Positions 26,933 through 36,394 are shown, numbered from the stretch's first letter. The stretch: 64,000 nucleotides of DNA from Berkiella sp964594635 (GCA_964594635.1 CAZQMV010000002.1:295171-359170), one strand, 5' to 3'. A program made the numbers and translations. Notes: generated by a model not told the origin, from the sequence alone.

Positions 26933-27742
26933 CTATAATTGGTAACAATGTGGACAAGAATGCCCCGCCACAAATTCTGGTAATAACTGTTCGAGCTGTG
27001 TAACAGGTTGATGACAGATATCACAGGGGATTGTTTGTGATTGTTGTAAATTCGTATCCACAGCCACCCGGTTGTCAAACACAAAGCATTCACCGTCATA
27101 ATGCGCATGGCCATTTTTTTCTAAGTATTTCAAAATGCCGCCATCGAGCTGATAAACTTCTTTAAACCCTTGCTTGAGTAAAAAAGGAGCGGCTTTTTCA
27201 CAGCGAATGCCGCCAGTGCAAAACGAGACAATGGGTTTGTCTTTATACGCTTCTGGTAATTTTTCGATGGCTTTTGGGAATTGACGAAAGTGCTGAATAT
27301 CTAAATGGATGGCATTTTTAAAAGTCCCAACGCGTACCTCATAATCATTGCGAGTATCTAACACCACAACTTCCTTTCCCGCATCTAGCCAGGCTTTAAA
27401 AGTTTCTGCGCTGATAGCGGGGGCAGGCTTATCGATAGGATCCACACCATCGACCCCAAAAGTAATAATTTCCGGTTTGATTTTGACCAGCATTTTATGA
27501 AAAGGCACATCGTTTGAGGGGCTTTCTTTAAATTCGATATCACCCACAATCGTTTTGACGCACTCATTAAAAGGGCTAACCATTTGGGGAAGCGCACAGA
27601 CAAATGCATTGATCCCTTCATCACTTAACAAAATAGTGCCTTTTAAGCCCAAGTGTTGGCAGGTTGTGAGAAGTTCATGTTGAAGCTGCTCTAAGTTTGA
27701 AAGCTTTGTAAATTTGTAGCCTGAAAGATTGACGTATTGCAT
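26933..27742 (-). CDS. trhO: tRNA uridine(34) hydroxylase TrhO (rhodanese family), short form
   Basis: A 269-residue YceA/TrhO protein that hydroxylates U34 of certain tRNAs using oxygen. An N-terminal ferredoxin-like domain is followed by a rhodanese domain whose active loop is CTGGIRCEKA. The C-terminus has two CxxC pairs (CDICHQP and CPHC), so it probably binds zinc. E. coli TrhO is about 350 residues, so this is a shorter subgroup. The frame opens with a TTG at 27751; the ATG at 27742 gives MQYVNLSGYKF and is preferred. Confidence 0.92.
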   Translation of the reverse strand: MQYVNLSGYKFTKLSNLEQLQHELLTTCQHLGLKGTILLSDEGINAFVCALPQMVSPFNECVKTIVGDIEFKESPSNDVPFHKMLVKIKPEIITFGVDGVDPIDKPAPAISAETFKAWLDAGKEVVVLDTRNDYEVRVGTFKNAIHLDIQHFRQFPKAIEKLPEAYKDKPIVSFCTGGIRCEKAAPFLLKQGFKEVYQLDGGILKYLEKNGHAHYDGECFVFDNRVAVDTNLQQSQTIPCDICHQPVTQLEQLLPEFVAGHSCPHCYQL

Positions 27743-27885
27743 AGGATCCAATGACTAATAGCTGGCTAAATTGAGCGAACAATGTATCACAGCGCCTTTA
27801 AGATTTTAATGGTTTTCTGACGCTCTAATCGTTAGAATCAGCACAGGGATAGTCCTTAAATGATGATAAAAGCAGGGAAAAGCAA

Positions 27886-28440
27886 ATGATTAAACCTTCT
27901 ACATTTCACTTAGTGCAAGCTGTCGTTTTGATGACAATCGGGTTAAGTGGCACCTCTTGTTTAGCCGCTGAAAAAACAGTGGATATTCATCTTGTCAGTG
28001 CTTCAGCTGATAACAATGGCATCGGTGAAAAGATCGGTACCATGACTTTTAAAGATACTAAAAAAGGGTTAGCCGTTGAGGCTGATATTAAAGGATTAAC
28101 TGTTGGTGAACATGGTTTTCATATTCATGAAAATCCCAGCTGCGATTCCGCTGAAAAAGACGGAAAATTGAGTGCGGCAGAAGCAGCAGGTAGCCACTTT
28201 GATCCAGAACATACCAGCAAACATTTAGGCCCCAAAGGTAAAGGCCATTTAGGGGATTTGCCTAAACTTATCGTGAATAAAAGCGGTAAAGTCGAAGTGA
28301 AAGGAACTGCTGCGCGTTTAAAAGTAGCGGATATTGAAGGGCATTCTATTGTGATCCATGAACATGGTGATAACTATTCTGATCACCCAACCCTAGGAGG
28401 CGGTGGCGCTCGCATTGCTTGCGGTGTGATTGCTAAGTAA
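27886..28440 (+). CDS. sodC: Periplasmic Cu-Zn superoxide dismutase
   Basis: A 184-residue enzyme with an N-terminal signal peptide ending near CLAAEK. It has the copper ligands in HGFHIHENPSC, the zinc region HLGPKGKGHLGDLP and the C-terminal Arg of GGGGARIACGVI. The cysteines of NPSCDS and RIACG form the conserved disulfide. It detoxifies superoxide outside the cytoplasm, useful against phagocyte bursts. GGGAAAAG precedes the ATG. Confidence 0.96.
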   Translation: MIKPSTFHLVQAVVLMTIGLSGTSCLAAEKTVDIHLVSASADNNGIGEKIGTMTFKDTKKGLAVEADIKGLTVGEHGFHIHENPSCDSAEKDGKLSAAEAAGSHFDPEHTSKHLGPKGKGHLGDLPKLIVNKSGKVEVKGTAARLKVADIEGHSIVIHEHGDNYSDHPTLGGGGARIACGVIAK

Positions 28441-28459
28441 TACACGACGGCTTCTTGGT

Positions 28460-28485
28460 CCGTGCAGTTTGCCGCAACTGCACGG
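28460..28485 (+). other. Stem-loop downstream of sodC
   Basis: A perfect 10-bp stem (CCGTGCAGTT with AACTGCACGG) with a 6-base loop, 20 bases after the sodC stop. It is not followed by a T-tract; it may protect or end the transcript. Confidence 0.5.
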
Positions 28486-28616
28486 GTTCTAACCGCTTAT
28501 CACCCATTTCTTACGTTCGTCCTCTATTCATTTACGTGAATCCTAAGTGAAAGTAAACTAGCTACCATAATGTGGACTTAGTCAGCTCCACGATGGATTT
28601 ACTAGGGGGTCACTAC

Positions 28617-30041
28617 ATGAGTCATCAATACCTTAATCAAAAAAACGTCAATATCGATGTTTACCCGCAATTAGATATTGAACATCAATTAGCACAGGGC
28701 ATGCAGGTAACGTTGGGTGATCTGCATGGTAATTTCCAGAAATTACTTTATGCGGTTGTGCGCCATGGGGCATTAGAGATAACGCCCGATGATTTTTCTC
28801 ACTTAAAAGCTATCTATAATAGAAAGCCTTTACAAGCAGCTGACATTAAACAATTTAAAGAATTGCTTGCTCGCATTGAAGTTAATCCAAAATCGAAAGA
28901 TTCTCTTTTACGGTTAATTGGCGATGTGTTAGCGGATCGCGGGGCTAATGACTATTTAACCTTAAAATTATTGCAAAAGTTCAAACAGGGTGGTTTGCCT
29001 TTTGAAAATCTCTTATCCAATCACGATGCTGAATTTATTGAACTTTATGAAAGTGGTCAACCATTTAATCAGAGTAAATTAGATGAGCAAGCCAATTCTG
29101 CCAATCAGCTTCAAGATTTAATTGATCGGAATTTGGTATCACGAGATGAAATTAATGCCTTGGTTGAAGAGTGCTATAAACCCTCACTCAAAGCTTTGAG
29201 TTATTCTTTTAATGAAGAGGGTAAACTCACCATTTACAGTCATGCCGCGATTGATCCACAGAAAATTCGCTATATGGCCGATAAGCTCGACTTGCCTTGG
29301 TTGGGTGATGATGACCCATCAATCGCACGCACCATTGATGCTATCAATAGTGCATTTGCTGAGCATGTCCAAAATAATACCGTAACCAGACTCATTGGTT
29401 TAGATGAAGTACCATTGAGAGCAATTAATGGCCAAGAGCCAATTGATGCTCAACAATTCCCGTTTGCCCATTTGATTTGGAATCGCAGTACAAGGGATTT
29501 GCAACGATCCGCTCATATTGATTTTGTGCATGGGCATGATAAGAGTGATCTCACGCAGGGGAATATTTTTAATGTAGATAACGATCTTGGTAAAGCGCCA
29601 GGTCAATATCACACTGGTACTTATAATGTGCTTTATTCCAAAGTGAAAAGTCATGCTCCCGCGTTAGTGAGGCAGCAAATCATTATTGAAGATTATCTGC
29701 CAATCGCTGCAATTGACAATACAAAATTACAATTTGCTGCAGCTGTAGCGAGGGATGCTGATGAGATGGCAGAAGACTGGACGTTGATTGAAAAATCTTC
29801 AGCTCCCGTTATCATTGCATCAAATACAGCAGGAATATGGCGGCCGCTGAAATCCATGGTTGGAGCCGTCAGCAATTGGTGGTGGGGTTCTAGTGCTAGC
29901 GTGACAGAGGAAGAAGAGCCGGTTCGATTATTATCTGGTATGGTCCATTCAAAACGTGGCCAAACGCTCGAAGGATCATTACCTGAAGACATAACGACTG
30001 ATGACTCTCAACAACAAAAGAAAAGAATTATCGTTCAGTAA
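28617..30041 (+). CDS. WipA/WipB-like PPP-family protein phosphatase, putative type IV effector
   Basis: A 474-residue protein with the three metal-site blocks of PPP phosphatases: GDLHGN (34-39), GDVLADRGAND (102-112) and SNHDAEF (134-140), then SHAAID and VHGHDK further on. The spacing, and the DRGAND form in place of eukaryotic DRG, resemble Legionella WipA/WipB, Dot/Icm effectors. The C-terminal 100 residues differ, including a WWWGSSASVTEEEE stretch that may be membrane-associating or a secretion signal. The ATG at 28617 is chosen for AGGGGG 8 bases upstream; the frame opens with GTG at 28572. Active-site residues appear intact. Confidence 0.8.
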   Translation: MSHQYLNQKNVNIDVYPQLDIEHQLAQGMQVTLGDLHGNFQKLLYAVVRHGALEITPDDFSHLKAIYNRKPLQAADIKQFKELLARIEVNPKSKDSLLRLIGDVLADRGANDYLTLKLLQKFKQGGLPFENLLSNHDAEFIELYESGQPFNQSKLDEQANSANQLQDLIDRNLVSRDEINALVEECYKPSLKALSYSFNEEGKLTIYSHAAIDPQKIRYMADKLDLPWLGDDDPSIARTIDAINSAFAEHVQNNTVTRLIGLDEVPLRAINGQEPIDAQQFPFAHLIWNRSTRDLQRSAHIDFVHGHDKSDLTQGNIFNVDNDLGKAPGQYHTGTYNVLYSKVKSHAPALVRQQIIIEDYLPIAAIDNTKLQFAAAVARDADEMAEDWTLIEKSSAPVIIASNTAGIWRPLKSMVGAVSNWWWGSSASVTEEEEPVRLLSGMVHSKRGQTLEGSLPEDITTDDSQQQKKRIIVQ

Positions 30042-30050
30042 TTGCTCCCA

Positions 30051-30087
30051 AAAAGCCGCTATCTTCCCAGATAGCGGCTTTTTTTTG
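30051..30087 (+). terminator. Rho-independent terminator after the phosphatase gene
   Basis: An 11-bp perfect stem (AGCCGCTATCT with AGATAGCGGCT, 30054-30064 and 30069-30079), loop TCCC, then eight T. Confidence 0.9.
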
Positions 30088-30219
30088 TTTTTTTCTCTTT
30101 CGCGTAGCTACAACCATTAAATCAATGAAGATAGTTTACTACCTTTTTCTCTTGTGTTAGCATGCCTCTTCCTTTTATCTGCCAATGGCAGCAGTTTGTC
30201 GTGAAAATGTGGAGAAGTT

Positions 30220-31095
30220 ATGTCCAACCAGGGTCCCATGATTGATGAAGATATCGAAGGCTTGGTTTGGCTGTTTCAGGCCTGCAAGTTAGGGGATAGC
30301 GCTGTTGCTTCCAAAGTACTCGATATTAAACCTAGCATACGACAAGCAACTTATCGTCAGACGGGACTCACTCCGTTACTGTGTGCTTTAACTTATTACA
30401 AAGAAGGTTGCCCGGAAGGTTTGTTTCGTGAGCTCATACAAGCGCCTACTCCATTGAATGCGCAACAAACAGAAGGCTGGGGTGCCATTCACTTTTTAGC
30501 CAAACAAAATCGAACCGATTTATTAGATATCCTTTTAGCACAACGTGACGTTAATATTGATTTACTAACCTCCAAAGGTGAAAGTGCGTTGATGATTGCT
30601 GCATGGGATGGACATGACGACGTCGTGCGGATGTTAATAGCGCACGGCGCCGATTGCATGCTTGCAAACAAAGTGGGTCAATTACCCATTCATAAGGCGT
30701 GTATTGAAGCGCATTTTCCCTGTGTCTCTCAATTATTAGAAAAAGCCCCTCATTCAAAAATGGCCCAAGATCCACAGGGGCGAACACCGCTGCATTATTT
30801 GGCACAAACAAAAAGTACCAATCAAGCTGCCATTGCTGCGATCACGGCTATATTTTCTAGCACCGAATTAGCGCAAGAATGTCGTGATGATGTGACGCCA
30901 TTAGAAATGGCTCGCTACTTCAAGACAGAGGCTGCAACTCACATGGCGCCTAGGCAATTATTGAGCCTTTATCAACTATGTCAAAGAGCGCTTTGCCAAA
31001 ACCTTGATAAAGCCACTTTCGAAGAGGTGTTGCCTTTGCTTCCATCTCATTTACAAGATACTTTGGCAAAGAAAAAATCTCGCACCTTGATTTGA
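30220..31095 (+). CDS. Ankyrin-repeat protein, putative effector
   Basis: A 291-residue protein with about four to five ankyrin repeats between residues 20 and 225. The clearest are EGWGAIHFLAKQNRTDLLDILL, KGESALMIAAWDGHDDVVRML.AHGAD, VGQLPIHKACIEAHFPCVSQLL and QGRTPLHYLAQ. No enzymatic domain or signal peptide. Ankyrin proteins of Legionellales are often translocated into the host, and it lies between the Wip-like phosphatase and the large PAP-head gene. A GGAG site is 5 bases upstream. Its 3' end nearly touches the convergent gene. Confidence 0.85.
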   Translation: MSNQGPMIDEDIEGLVWLFQACKLGDSAVASKVLDIKPSIRQATYRQTGLTPLLCALTYYKEGCPEGLFRELIQAPTPLNAQQTEGWGAIHFLAKQNRTDLLDILLAQRDVNIDLLTSKGESALMIAAWDGHDDVVRMLIAHGADCMLANKVGQLPIHKACIEAHFPCVSQLLEKAPHSKMAQDPQGRTPLHYLAQTKSTNQAAIAAITAIFSSTELAQECRDDVTPLEMARYFKTEAATHMAPRQLLSLYQLCQRALCQNLDKATFEEVLPLLPSHLQDTLAKKKSRTLI

Positions 31096-31096
31096 A

Positions 31097-33721
31097 TTAT
31101 TTTTTAGCACTAGCACCTGTGGGTTTCGGGGCTTTTATAAAATCGGCCAAGGTAAATGACGATGCTTCACGGATCGGTCTTCGATTCCTCGCTCTTGTTT
31201 CTTTAAAGCTTGGTGTAAATGGCGTAACCTGTTTAGCGTTAACAACAAGTGGAAGCGGCCCCTGCTCGGCTGGAACAAATGGTAGACTGAGTTTCAACGG
31301 TGTTTTTGGAATGGCAGGACGGGTCATGTGGGCTTTTGTGGTAAGAAACTCGCTGTAAAAATGGACCAGCATCGTGTGAGTTGACCGCTTAAAACAAGTT
31401 AACTCTGCTTCGCACATAACACATTCACGTCTGCAAAACGATTCTAATAAAGCATCGATCATGTCATTGACCATCGTACCAGGCAAAGATTGGCAATTTG
31501 CAATCAGCTCTGGTACCAATAAAATGGCCAGAACATGATAAGGATTAACGGGCACACGGGTGTGAAGATAGATATTATCCAGCTGCATTAACTTGCTATG
31601 CATATAATATCGTATGGCAGGATCAGGAATAGCGGTGAGTTTTTCTATTTTGGGGACACGATTTAAAAGCGGATCTATCAATTGATGTCTATCAAAAAAA
31701 TCCCACGCCAATGCGCCTTTTCCATGACAAAATAACTTTGTTATATTACTAAGGTAAACACCAAATGCCAGTTGATGCACGGTAGGCATCAACTTTTGCA
31801 TGCTTTCGATAGTCGATATGGGAATAGTCTTGCCGACATGGATACCAATTCTGGGTAGTCTCAATAAACGTTTAGGATCTTGCAAACTTATTTCTGGATC
31901 ACCCACGGTTTCTAGAAATGATTTATCTAAATCCGCTATGATATTTAAAGGATCATAAATATTGCCTGATTTATCAGCAAATAAAGCATTAATAGTGATG
32001 TCACAGCTATTAGCTTCTTCTAAAAGGGTATTCGATGAACAAACCAGCTCTATACCATTATCCTGGAAAACCACTTTATCTTGAATTAAATAGTTGCGAG
32101 TAAATTGAGTGCCCAATACTTGAGATATTTGATCACTCGGGCAATGGGTGACGAGATCAATATCGTTTGGTATGCAGCCGAGTAAGCTATCGCGGACATA
32201 GCCGCCCTTAACGTAAGCTTTAAAACCGGCAGCTTCTAGTTTGTCTAAAATAGCGATAACCGCCGGTGTGAGTGTTATTTTCTTATCTTTAACGGGTTGT
32301 AAATCATTGAGCGCTAAGTTTCCTAATGTTTGAATGAGGCTTTCAATTTGAGCGGGTGATTCTGTGTCATTGCTTGATTCGGGTTCACTGCTAGGCTCAT
32401 CGTTTATTGTTTCTGACACTTTAGATTGGTTTGCTTTTTTTCGTTCAGCGGCTCTTTTACGGGCGGCCGATCGTTTGCCTGGTTTTTGGGGTACAACCAT
32501 AGCGACAGCTTCAAGTTGTGCTCGGGGTACAGCTAAGTAAAATGGCGCAGTCTGCAGAGTGGGTTCTTTTGGTGTAATGCCATTAATTGTTAGGATCTGC
32601 TTGCCAAGTAAACTGCTGACTTTCTCTAAGATTTCCAAATTCATTTTCATTAAGGGCGAAGGATTTTTGAAAAGAACATGCCAAGCCTGTAAGAGTTTGC
32701 GCATGAGCGGGAGAATCACTTTTGCCTCATCTTTTGTTTGCAGCTGATCAACTTGTAGCAGTGTCAATATGCTTTTGAGTTTTATATTAAGCATTATCCA
32801 AAAAAGAGTACTTTTTTCAGCACCGGCTATTTCATCCGTAGCGCTCTTAATTTGCTGTGAGAGTTCTGTGACACGTTGGGCATCCATTGGCTTTTCCACT
32901 TTAATATTATCGCAAAATATCGCCAAATCATTTGTAAGTTGCTTTTCAAAAATGAGCAAAGTTTGATACATGCTGACAGTCGAGCCATGTTCGGTCATAT
33001 GATCAACGGTTCTGGGTATGCCATGTTCGACTTTTGCGATTTTATCTGTCAATTCTGCTTTTATAGCACGTTTTTGTTTTAGCGGTATTGCCAGAGCCAT
33101 AATGTGTTTTTTTGCATTTTCAGCATGTTCATTAGCCATTTCAATGCGTTTTCTTGCTTCAGTATAATTGCCATGAACAATCAGCGGTTGAATATGATGT
33201 AACATGTTCAATGCAAGTGTTTGATAAAAAACCCAAGTCTCTTTTGGTAATGATGGTTTATAGTGGGGAAGCCAAAATTGATACATTAAGTCATAAAAAT
33301 GCAGCCATTCAACGATCGCGTTACATTCTCCCAAGGGCACTTGATTTTTGCCATAAAGTGATGACAGGGTTGCGCTCAATTGGGCTAAATCACCCATGAA
33401 TAGATGAAGCAACTTTTTGACTAAAGCTTCACTCTCTACGTTTTGGAACACATGGGTTAAAAAGAAATGACTAATATGGACTCGCTGGCGAAGACAATTG
33501 ATTGCATGCAATACAGTAGGAAAATCACGAGTCGTATCGGCAGAATAGTGCACGTCAAAATAAGGGAAAAAAGGATCAAGCGCTTTTTTGAACCCGTCTT
33601 TTTCAGCCAGCAGGGATTGGTATTGAGTGACTAACGATTGTTGAGCTGCATTAAGTTCAGTAACAGCGTTGTTATAACTTGTTTGGACGAGTTTCTCAAA
33701 AAGAGCGGAACCGGATATCAT
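31097..33721 (-). CDS. 874-residue protein with poly(A)-polymerase/CCA-transferase head domain
   Basis: Residues about 480-690 match the class II nucleotidyltransferase head: YVKGGYVRDSLLG, then PNDIDLVTH with both catalytic Asp, SCDITINAL, and LLRLPRIG in place of the usual LRAIRF. The first 440 residues are long helices and coiled coils with a basic segment (KRSAARKRAAERKKANQSK) before the head; no family recognised. The C-terminal 180 residues are unassigned. It is not the housekeeping enzyme: a normal pcnB lies 0.8 kb away. A host-directed RNA or protein nucleotidyltransferase is a reasonable guess only. Confidence 0.7.
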   Translation of the reverse strand: MISGSALFEKLVQTSYNNAVTELNAAQQSLVTQYQSLLAEKDGFKKALDPFFPYFDVHYSADTTRDFPTVLHAINCLRQRVHISHFFLTHVFQNVESEALVKKLLHLFMGDLAQLSATLSSLYGKNQVPLGECNAIVEWLHFYDLMYQFWLPHYKPSLPKETWVFYQTLALNMLHHIQPLIVHGNYTEARKRIEMANEHAENAKKHIMALAIPLKQKRAIKAELTDKIAKVEHGIPRTVDHMTEHGSTVSMYQTLLIFEKQLTNDLAIFCDNIKVEKPMDAQRVTELSQQIKSATDEIAGAEKSTLFWIMLNIKLKSILTLLQVDQLQTKDEAKVILPLMRKLLQAWHVLFKNPSPLMKMNLEILEKVSSLLGKQILTINGITPKEPTLQTAPFYLAVPRAQLEAVAMVVPQKPGKRSAARKRAAERKKANQSKVSETINDEPSSEPESSNDTESPAQIESLIQTLGNLALNDLQPVKDKKITLTPAVIAILDKLEAAGFKAYVKGGYVRDSLLGCIPNDIDLVTHCPSDQISQVLGTQFTRNYLIQDKVVFQDNGIELVCSSNTLLEEANSCDITINALFADKSGNIYDPLNIIADLDKSFLETVGDPEISLQDPKRLLRLPRIGIHVGKTIPISTIESMQKLMPTVHQLAFGVYLSNITKLFCHGKGALAWDFFDRHQLIDPLLNRVPKIEKLTAIPDPAIRYYMHSKLMQLDNIYLHTRVPVNPYHVLAILLVPELIANCQSLPGTMVNDMIDALLESFCRRECVMCEAELTCFKRSTHTMLVHFYSEFLTTKAHMTRPAIPKTPLKLSLPFVPAEQGPLPLVVNAKQVTPFTPSFKETRARNRRPIREASSFTLADFIKAPKPTGASAKK

Positions 33722-33784
33722 ACTACCTTTACTACCTATTTATATATCAAGCTCCTTTTGTCATTTCCATTAATGAATCAACGT

Positions 33785-34429
33785 CTATAATTTGCGGATG
33801 AGCAGTATACCATCTCTCACCGAAAGCATCACACATTCCACGGATGCGTCATTTTTAGCTTTTTGATTGAGAGTATCAATCGCTAGGCTATTGTGATCAA
33901 GCGGGGTTTTTACCACATCCCCTCCCCAGAGGGCATTATCGACGACCATTAAACCGCCTGATTTGAGTTTCGGCAATAAAATATCATAATAAGTCGGATA
34001 ATTTGCCTTATCTGCATCAATAAAAACGAAATCAAGTGTCTCTTCAACGTCCAATAAGGTATGAGTAGCATCCCCCAGTAATAATGTGATTTTGTGGCCA
34101 TGTGGACTTAAATCAAAATATTTCTTCGCGATTTTGCTGTGATGTTCTCTTGCTTCACAGGTGATTAAACGACCGTCAACAGGTAAAGCACTTGCCATGT
34201 GTAATGCAGAATAACCTGTAAAAGTGCCTACTTCTAAGCACAGCTTAGCGCCTGACAGCTTGATGAGCATTTGTAGCAATTGTCCTTCAACTGGGCCACT
34301 TAACATGCGGCCAAAAGACGTTTGGTTCATTGTCTCTTGCCTTAAATTAGCCAAGAGTGTGCCCTCATTCGTGGTGGTTTGAATGATATATTCCGAAAGA
34401 GCGGGGCTCATGAGTTCATCGAGGGTCAT
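33785..34429 (-). CDS. SAM-dependent O-methyltransferase (COMT-like, Methyltransf_3)
   Basis: A 214-residue protein. LCLEVGTFTGYSALHMASALP is motif I, FVFIDADKANYPTYYDILLPKLKSGGLMVVDNALWGG contains the metal-binding Asp and Asn of cation-dependent O-methyltransferases. The frame opens at 34453, but the ATG at 34429 has AGGA 6-7 bases upstream and gives the usual short N-terminus. Substrate probably a catechol-like compound, not proven. Divergent from pcnB. Confidence 0.87.
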   Translation of the reverse strand: MTLDELMSPALSEYIIQTTTNEGTLLANLRQETMNQTSFGRMLSGPVEGQLLQMLIKLSGAKLCLEVGTFTGYSALHMASALPVDGRLITCEAREHHSKIAKKYFDLSPHGHKITLLLGDATHTLLDVEETLDFVFIDADKANYPTYYDILLPKLKSGGLMVVDNALWGGDVVKTPLDHNSLAIDTLNQKAKNDASVECVMLSVRDGILLIRKL

Positions 34430-34526
34430 TAGGGATCCTATTTGCTCTACCATTATTACTTAGCAGTGGTATTATACCGACCTTAAGTATTTGTACTCAA
34501 TCTTACCCTTTGAGGGACTCCCCTAC

Positions 34527-35888
34527 ATGATTAGGGCTTTAATTAAGAAAGTCGGCTATCTTTTTAAGCGTGACCCTTCAGCGGTTGTCGAAATAGGGCA
34601 ACCCCTCATTATACCTCGCAGTGAACATGGCCTCTCTCGTAAAGATATTAGCGAAAACGCCTTAAAAGTGCTTTATCGGTTAAACCGTCATGGCTTTGAT
34701 GCTTATTTGGTCGGTGGCAGTGTACGCGATCTCTTATTGGGCTTACACCCAAAAGATTTTGATGTGGTGACCAATGCAAAGCCTGAAGAAGTGCGTCGCG
34801 TCTTTCGCAATTGTCGTCTTATTGGCCGTCGTTTTCGTTTAGCGCATGTTTATTTTGGCCACGATATTATTGAAGTGGCAACCTTTAGAGGCAAAACAGA
34901 CGAACCCAGCGATGATATTTCACATTCAGAACAAGGCATGATTTTGCGTGACAATGTGTATGGCAGCTTAAGCGAAGATGTCTGGCGCCGTGATTTCACC
35001 ATTAATGCCTTGTATTACAATATTGCCGATTTCTCTATTGTCGATTATGTGGGAGGCTTTGCAGACGTTAAAGCCAAACGTATACGCATGATTGGTGATG
35101 TCAACCAACGCTATCGTGAAGATCCCGTGCGAATATTACGTGCTATCCGCTTTGCGGCTAAAGCCAACTTTGAACTGGATAAAGCGTTAACAGGGCCTAT
35201 CCTCGAACTAAAAGAATTATTACACCATATTTCTTCGGCAAGATTGTTTGAAGAAGTCATGAAAATGTTCCATTCAGGTGTTGCAACACGGATTTATCAA
35301 GAATTAAAAAACCACGGTCTTTTAGCAGAATTATTTCCCATTACCTTTGAGAGTGTGCATAAAAACCAGCACCCCACCAATGCTTTATTGCAAAAGGTAT
35401 TTGAAAACACTGATCAACGCATTAAAGCAGATAAATCTGTTACGCCGTCTTTTATTGTCAGTGCATTGTTATGGTATCCCATCGTAGAGCGTACGCAAGA
35501 ATGGGTGGATAAAGGCACGCCGTACTTACCGGCTAGAATGCAAGCGGTTGAAGAGTTGCTGAACAAACAAGCAAAGCGCATTAGCATTCCCAAGCGCATT
35601 ACGTTAGGTGCTCGCGAAATTTGGCAGTTTCAGTTGCGTCTTGAAAAACGTCATGGAAAACGTGCGCATCAGTTGTTTACCGAGCAACGTTTTAGAGCGG
35701 CATACGACTTTTTAGAAATGCGTGCGTTTGTCGGTGAAAGCGCTGGCGTACAAGCGCTCTACGATTGGTGGAAAGCGTATGTTGAAGGTGATGCAGACAT
35801 TCGCAAAGAATTGATGAAAAGCCTCGCTGCCCCTACAGGCCGAAGAAAGTCCAAACGACGTAAAAGAAAACCTGCAGCACCAGCATGA
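34527..35888 (+). CDS. pcnB: Poly(A) polymerase I
   Basis: A 453-residue enzyme adding A tails to RNA 3' ends. The head has LVGGSVRDLLLGLHPKDFDVVTNAKPEEVRRVFRNCRLIGRRFRLAHV, with WRRDFTINALYYN and REDPVRILRAIRFAAK, the PAP rather than CCA-enzyme pattern. The Arg/Lys-rich tail (GRRKSKRRKRK) is typical. The ATG at 34527 is chosen (GAGGGA upstream); the frame opens with TTG at 34491. It overlaps folK by 4 bases, the common gammaproteobacterial pair. Confidence 0.95.
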   Translation: MIRALIKKVGYLFKRDPSAVVEIGQPLIIPRSEHGLSRKDISENALKVLYRLNRHGFDAYLVGGSVRDLLLGLHPKDFDVVTNAKPEEVRRVFRNCRLIGRRFRLAHVYFGHDIIEVATFRGKTDEPSDDISHSEQGMILRDNVYGSLSEDVWRRDFTINALYYNIADFSIVDYVGGFADVKAKRIRMIGDVNQRYREDPVRILRAIRFAAKANFELDKALTGPILELKELLHHISSARLFEEVMKMFHSGVATRIYQELKNHGLLAELFPITFESVHKNQHPTNALLQKVFENTDQRIKADKSVTPSFIVSALLWYPIVERTQEWVDKGTPYLPARMQAVEELLNKQAKRISIPKRITLGAREIWQFQLRLEKRHGKRAHQLFTEQRFRAAYDFLEMRAFVGESAGVQALYDWWKAYVEGDADIRKELMKSLAAPTGRRKSKRRKRKPAAPA

Positions 35889-36394
35889 TGCAAACCGCTT
35901 ATATTGGGCTCGGAAGTAACTTAAACGAGCCCCAGCAACAAGTATTACAGGCGATAGCCAAGCTTAAAACCTTGGCAAAAAGTCATTTTATTTGTGCCTC
36001 TTCGCTTTATCTAACTCCCCCTTGGGGCATTGAAGATCAGCCGCCATTCATTAATGCGGTGATTAAAATGCACACCCAGTTAGAGCCTGCCGTGTTACTC
36101 AATGAACTCTTAGCGCTTGAAGCCGCACAAGGCAGAGTGCGAGATATTCGTTATGGTCCGCGCATTATTGATTGCGATATTTTATTGTATGGCGACAAGC
36201 AAATCGCGACCGAACGGCTATCAGTACCGCATCCTTACTTAGAGCAGCGCTCGTTTGTTGTTCTCCCATTATATGAAATTGCACCGATGCTTATTTTGCC
36301 TTCTGGACTTCCTTTAGCGGAAGTCATCAAGCAATTTCAAAACGAAAAACAAGAAAAATTAACTTTGTTATCTGAGGAATTCTGTAATGAATGA
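35885..36394 (+). CDS. folK: 6-hydroxymethyl-dihydropterin pyrophosphokinase
   Basis: A 169-residue folate-pathway enzyme. AYIGLGSNLNEPQQQV at the start, SSLYLTPPWGIEDQPPFINAV in the middle, and the signature GPRIIDCDILLYG followed by VPHPYLEQRSFVVLPL. It overlaps pcnB by 4 bases and pgi by 8, forming one translationally coupled unit. Confidence 0.96.
   Translation: MMQTAYIGLGSNLNEPQQQVLQAIAKLKTLAKSHFICASSLYLTPPWGIEDQPPFINAVIKMHTQLEPAVLLNELLALEAAQGRVRDIRYGPRIIDCDILLYGDKQIATERLSVPHPYLEQRSFVVLPLYEIAPMLILPSGLPLAEVIKQFQNEKQEKLTLLSEEFCNE

Noticed and set aside
31092..31358. An 88-residue plus-strand frame over the end of the PAP-head gene
   Set aside because: Lies within the 874-residue gene on the other strand, which has clear domain similarity in this part (tail) and continuous coding.
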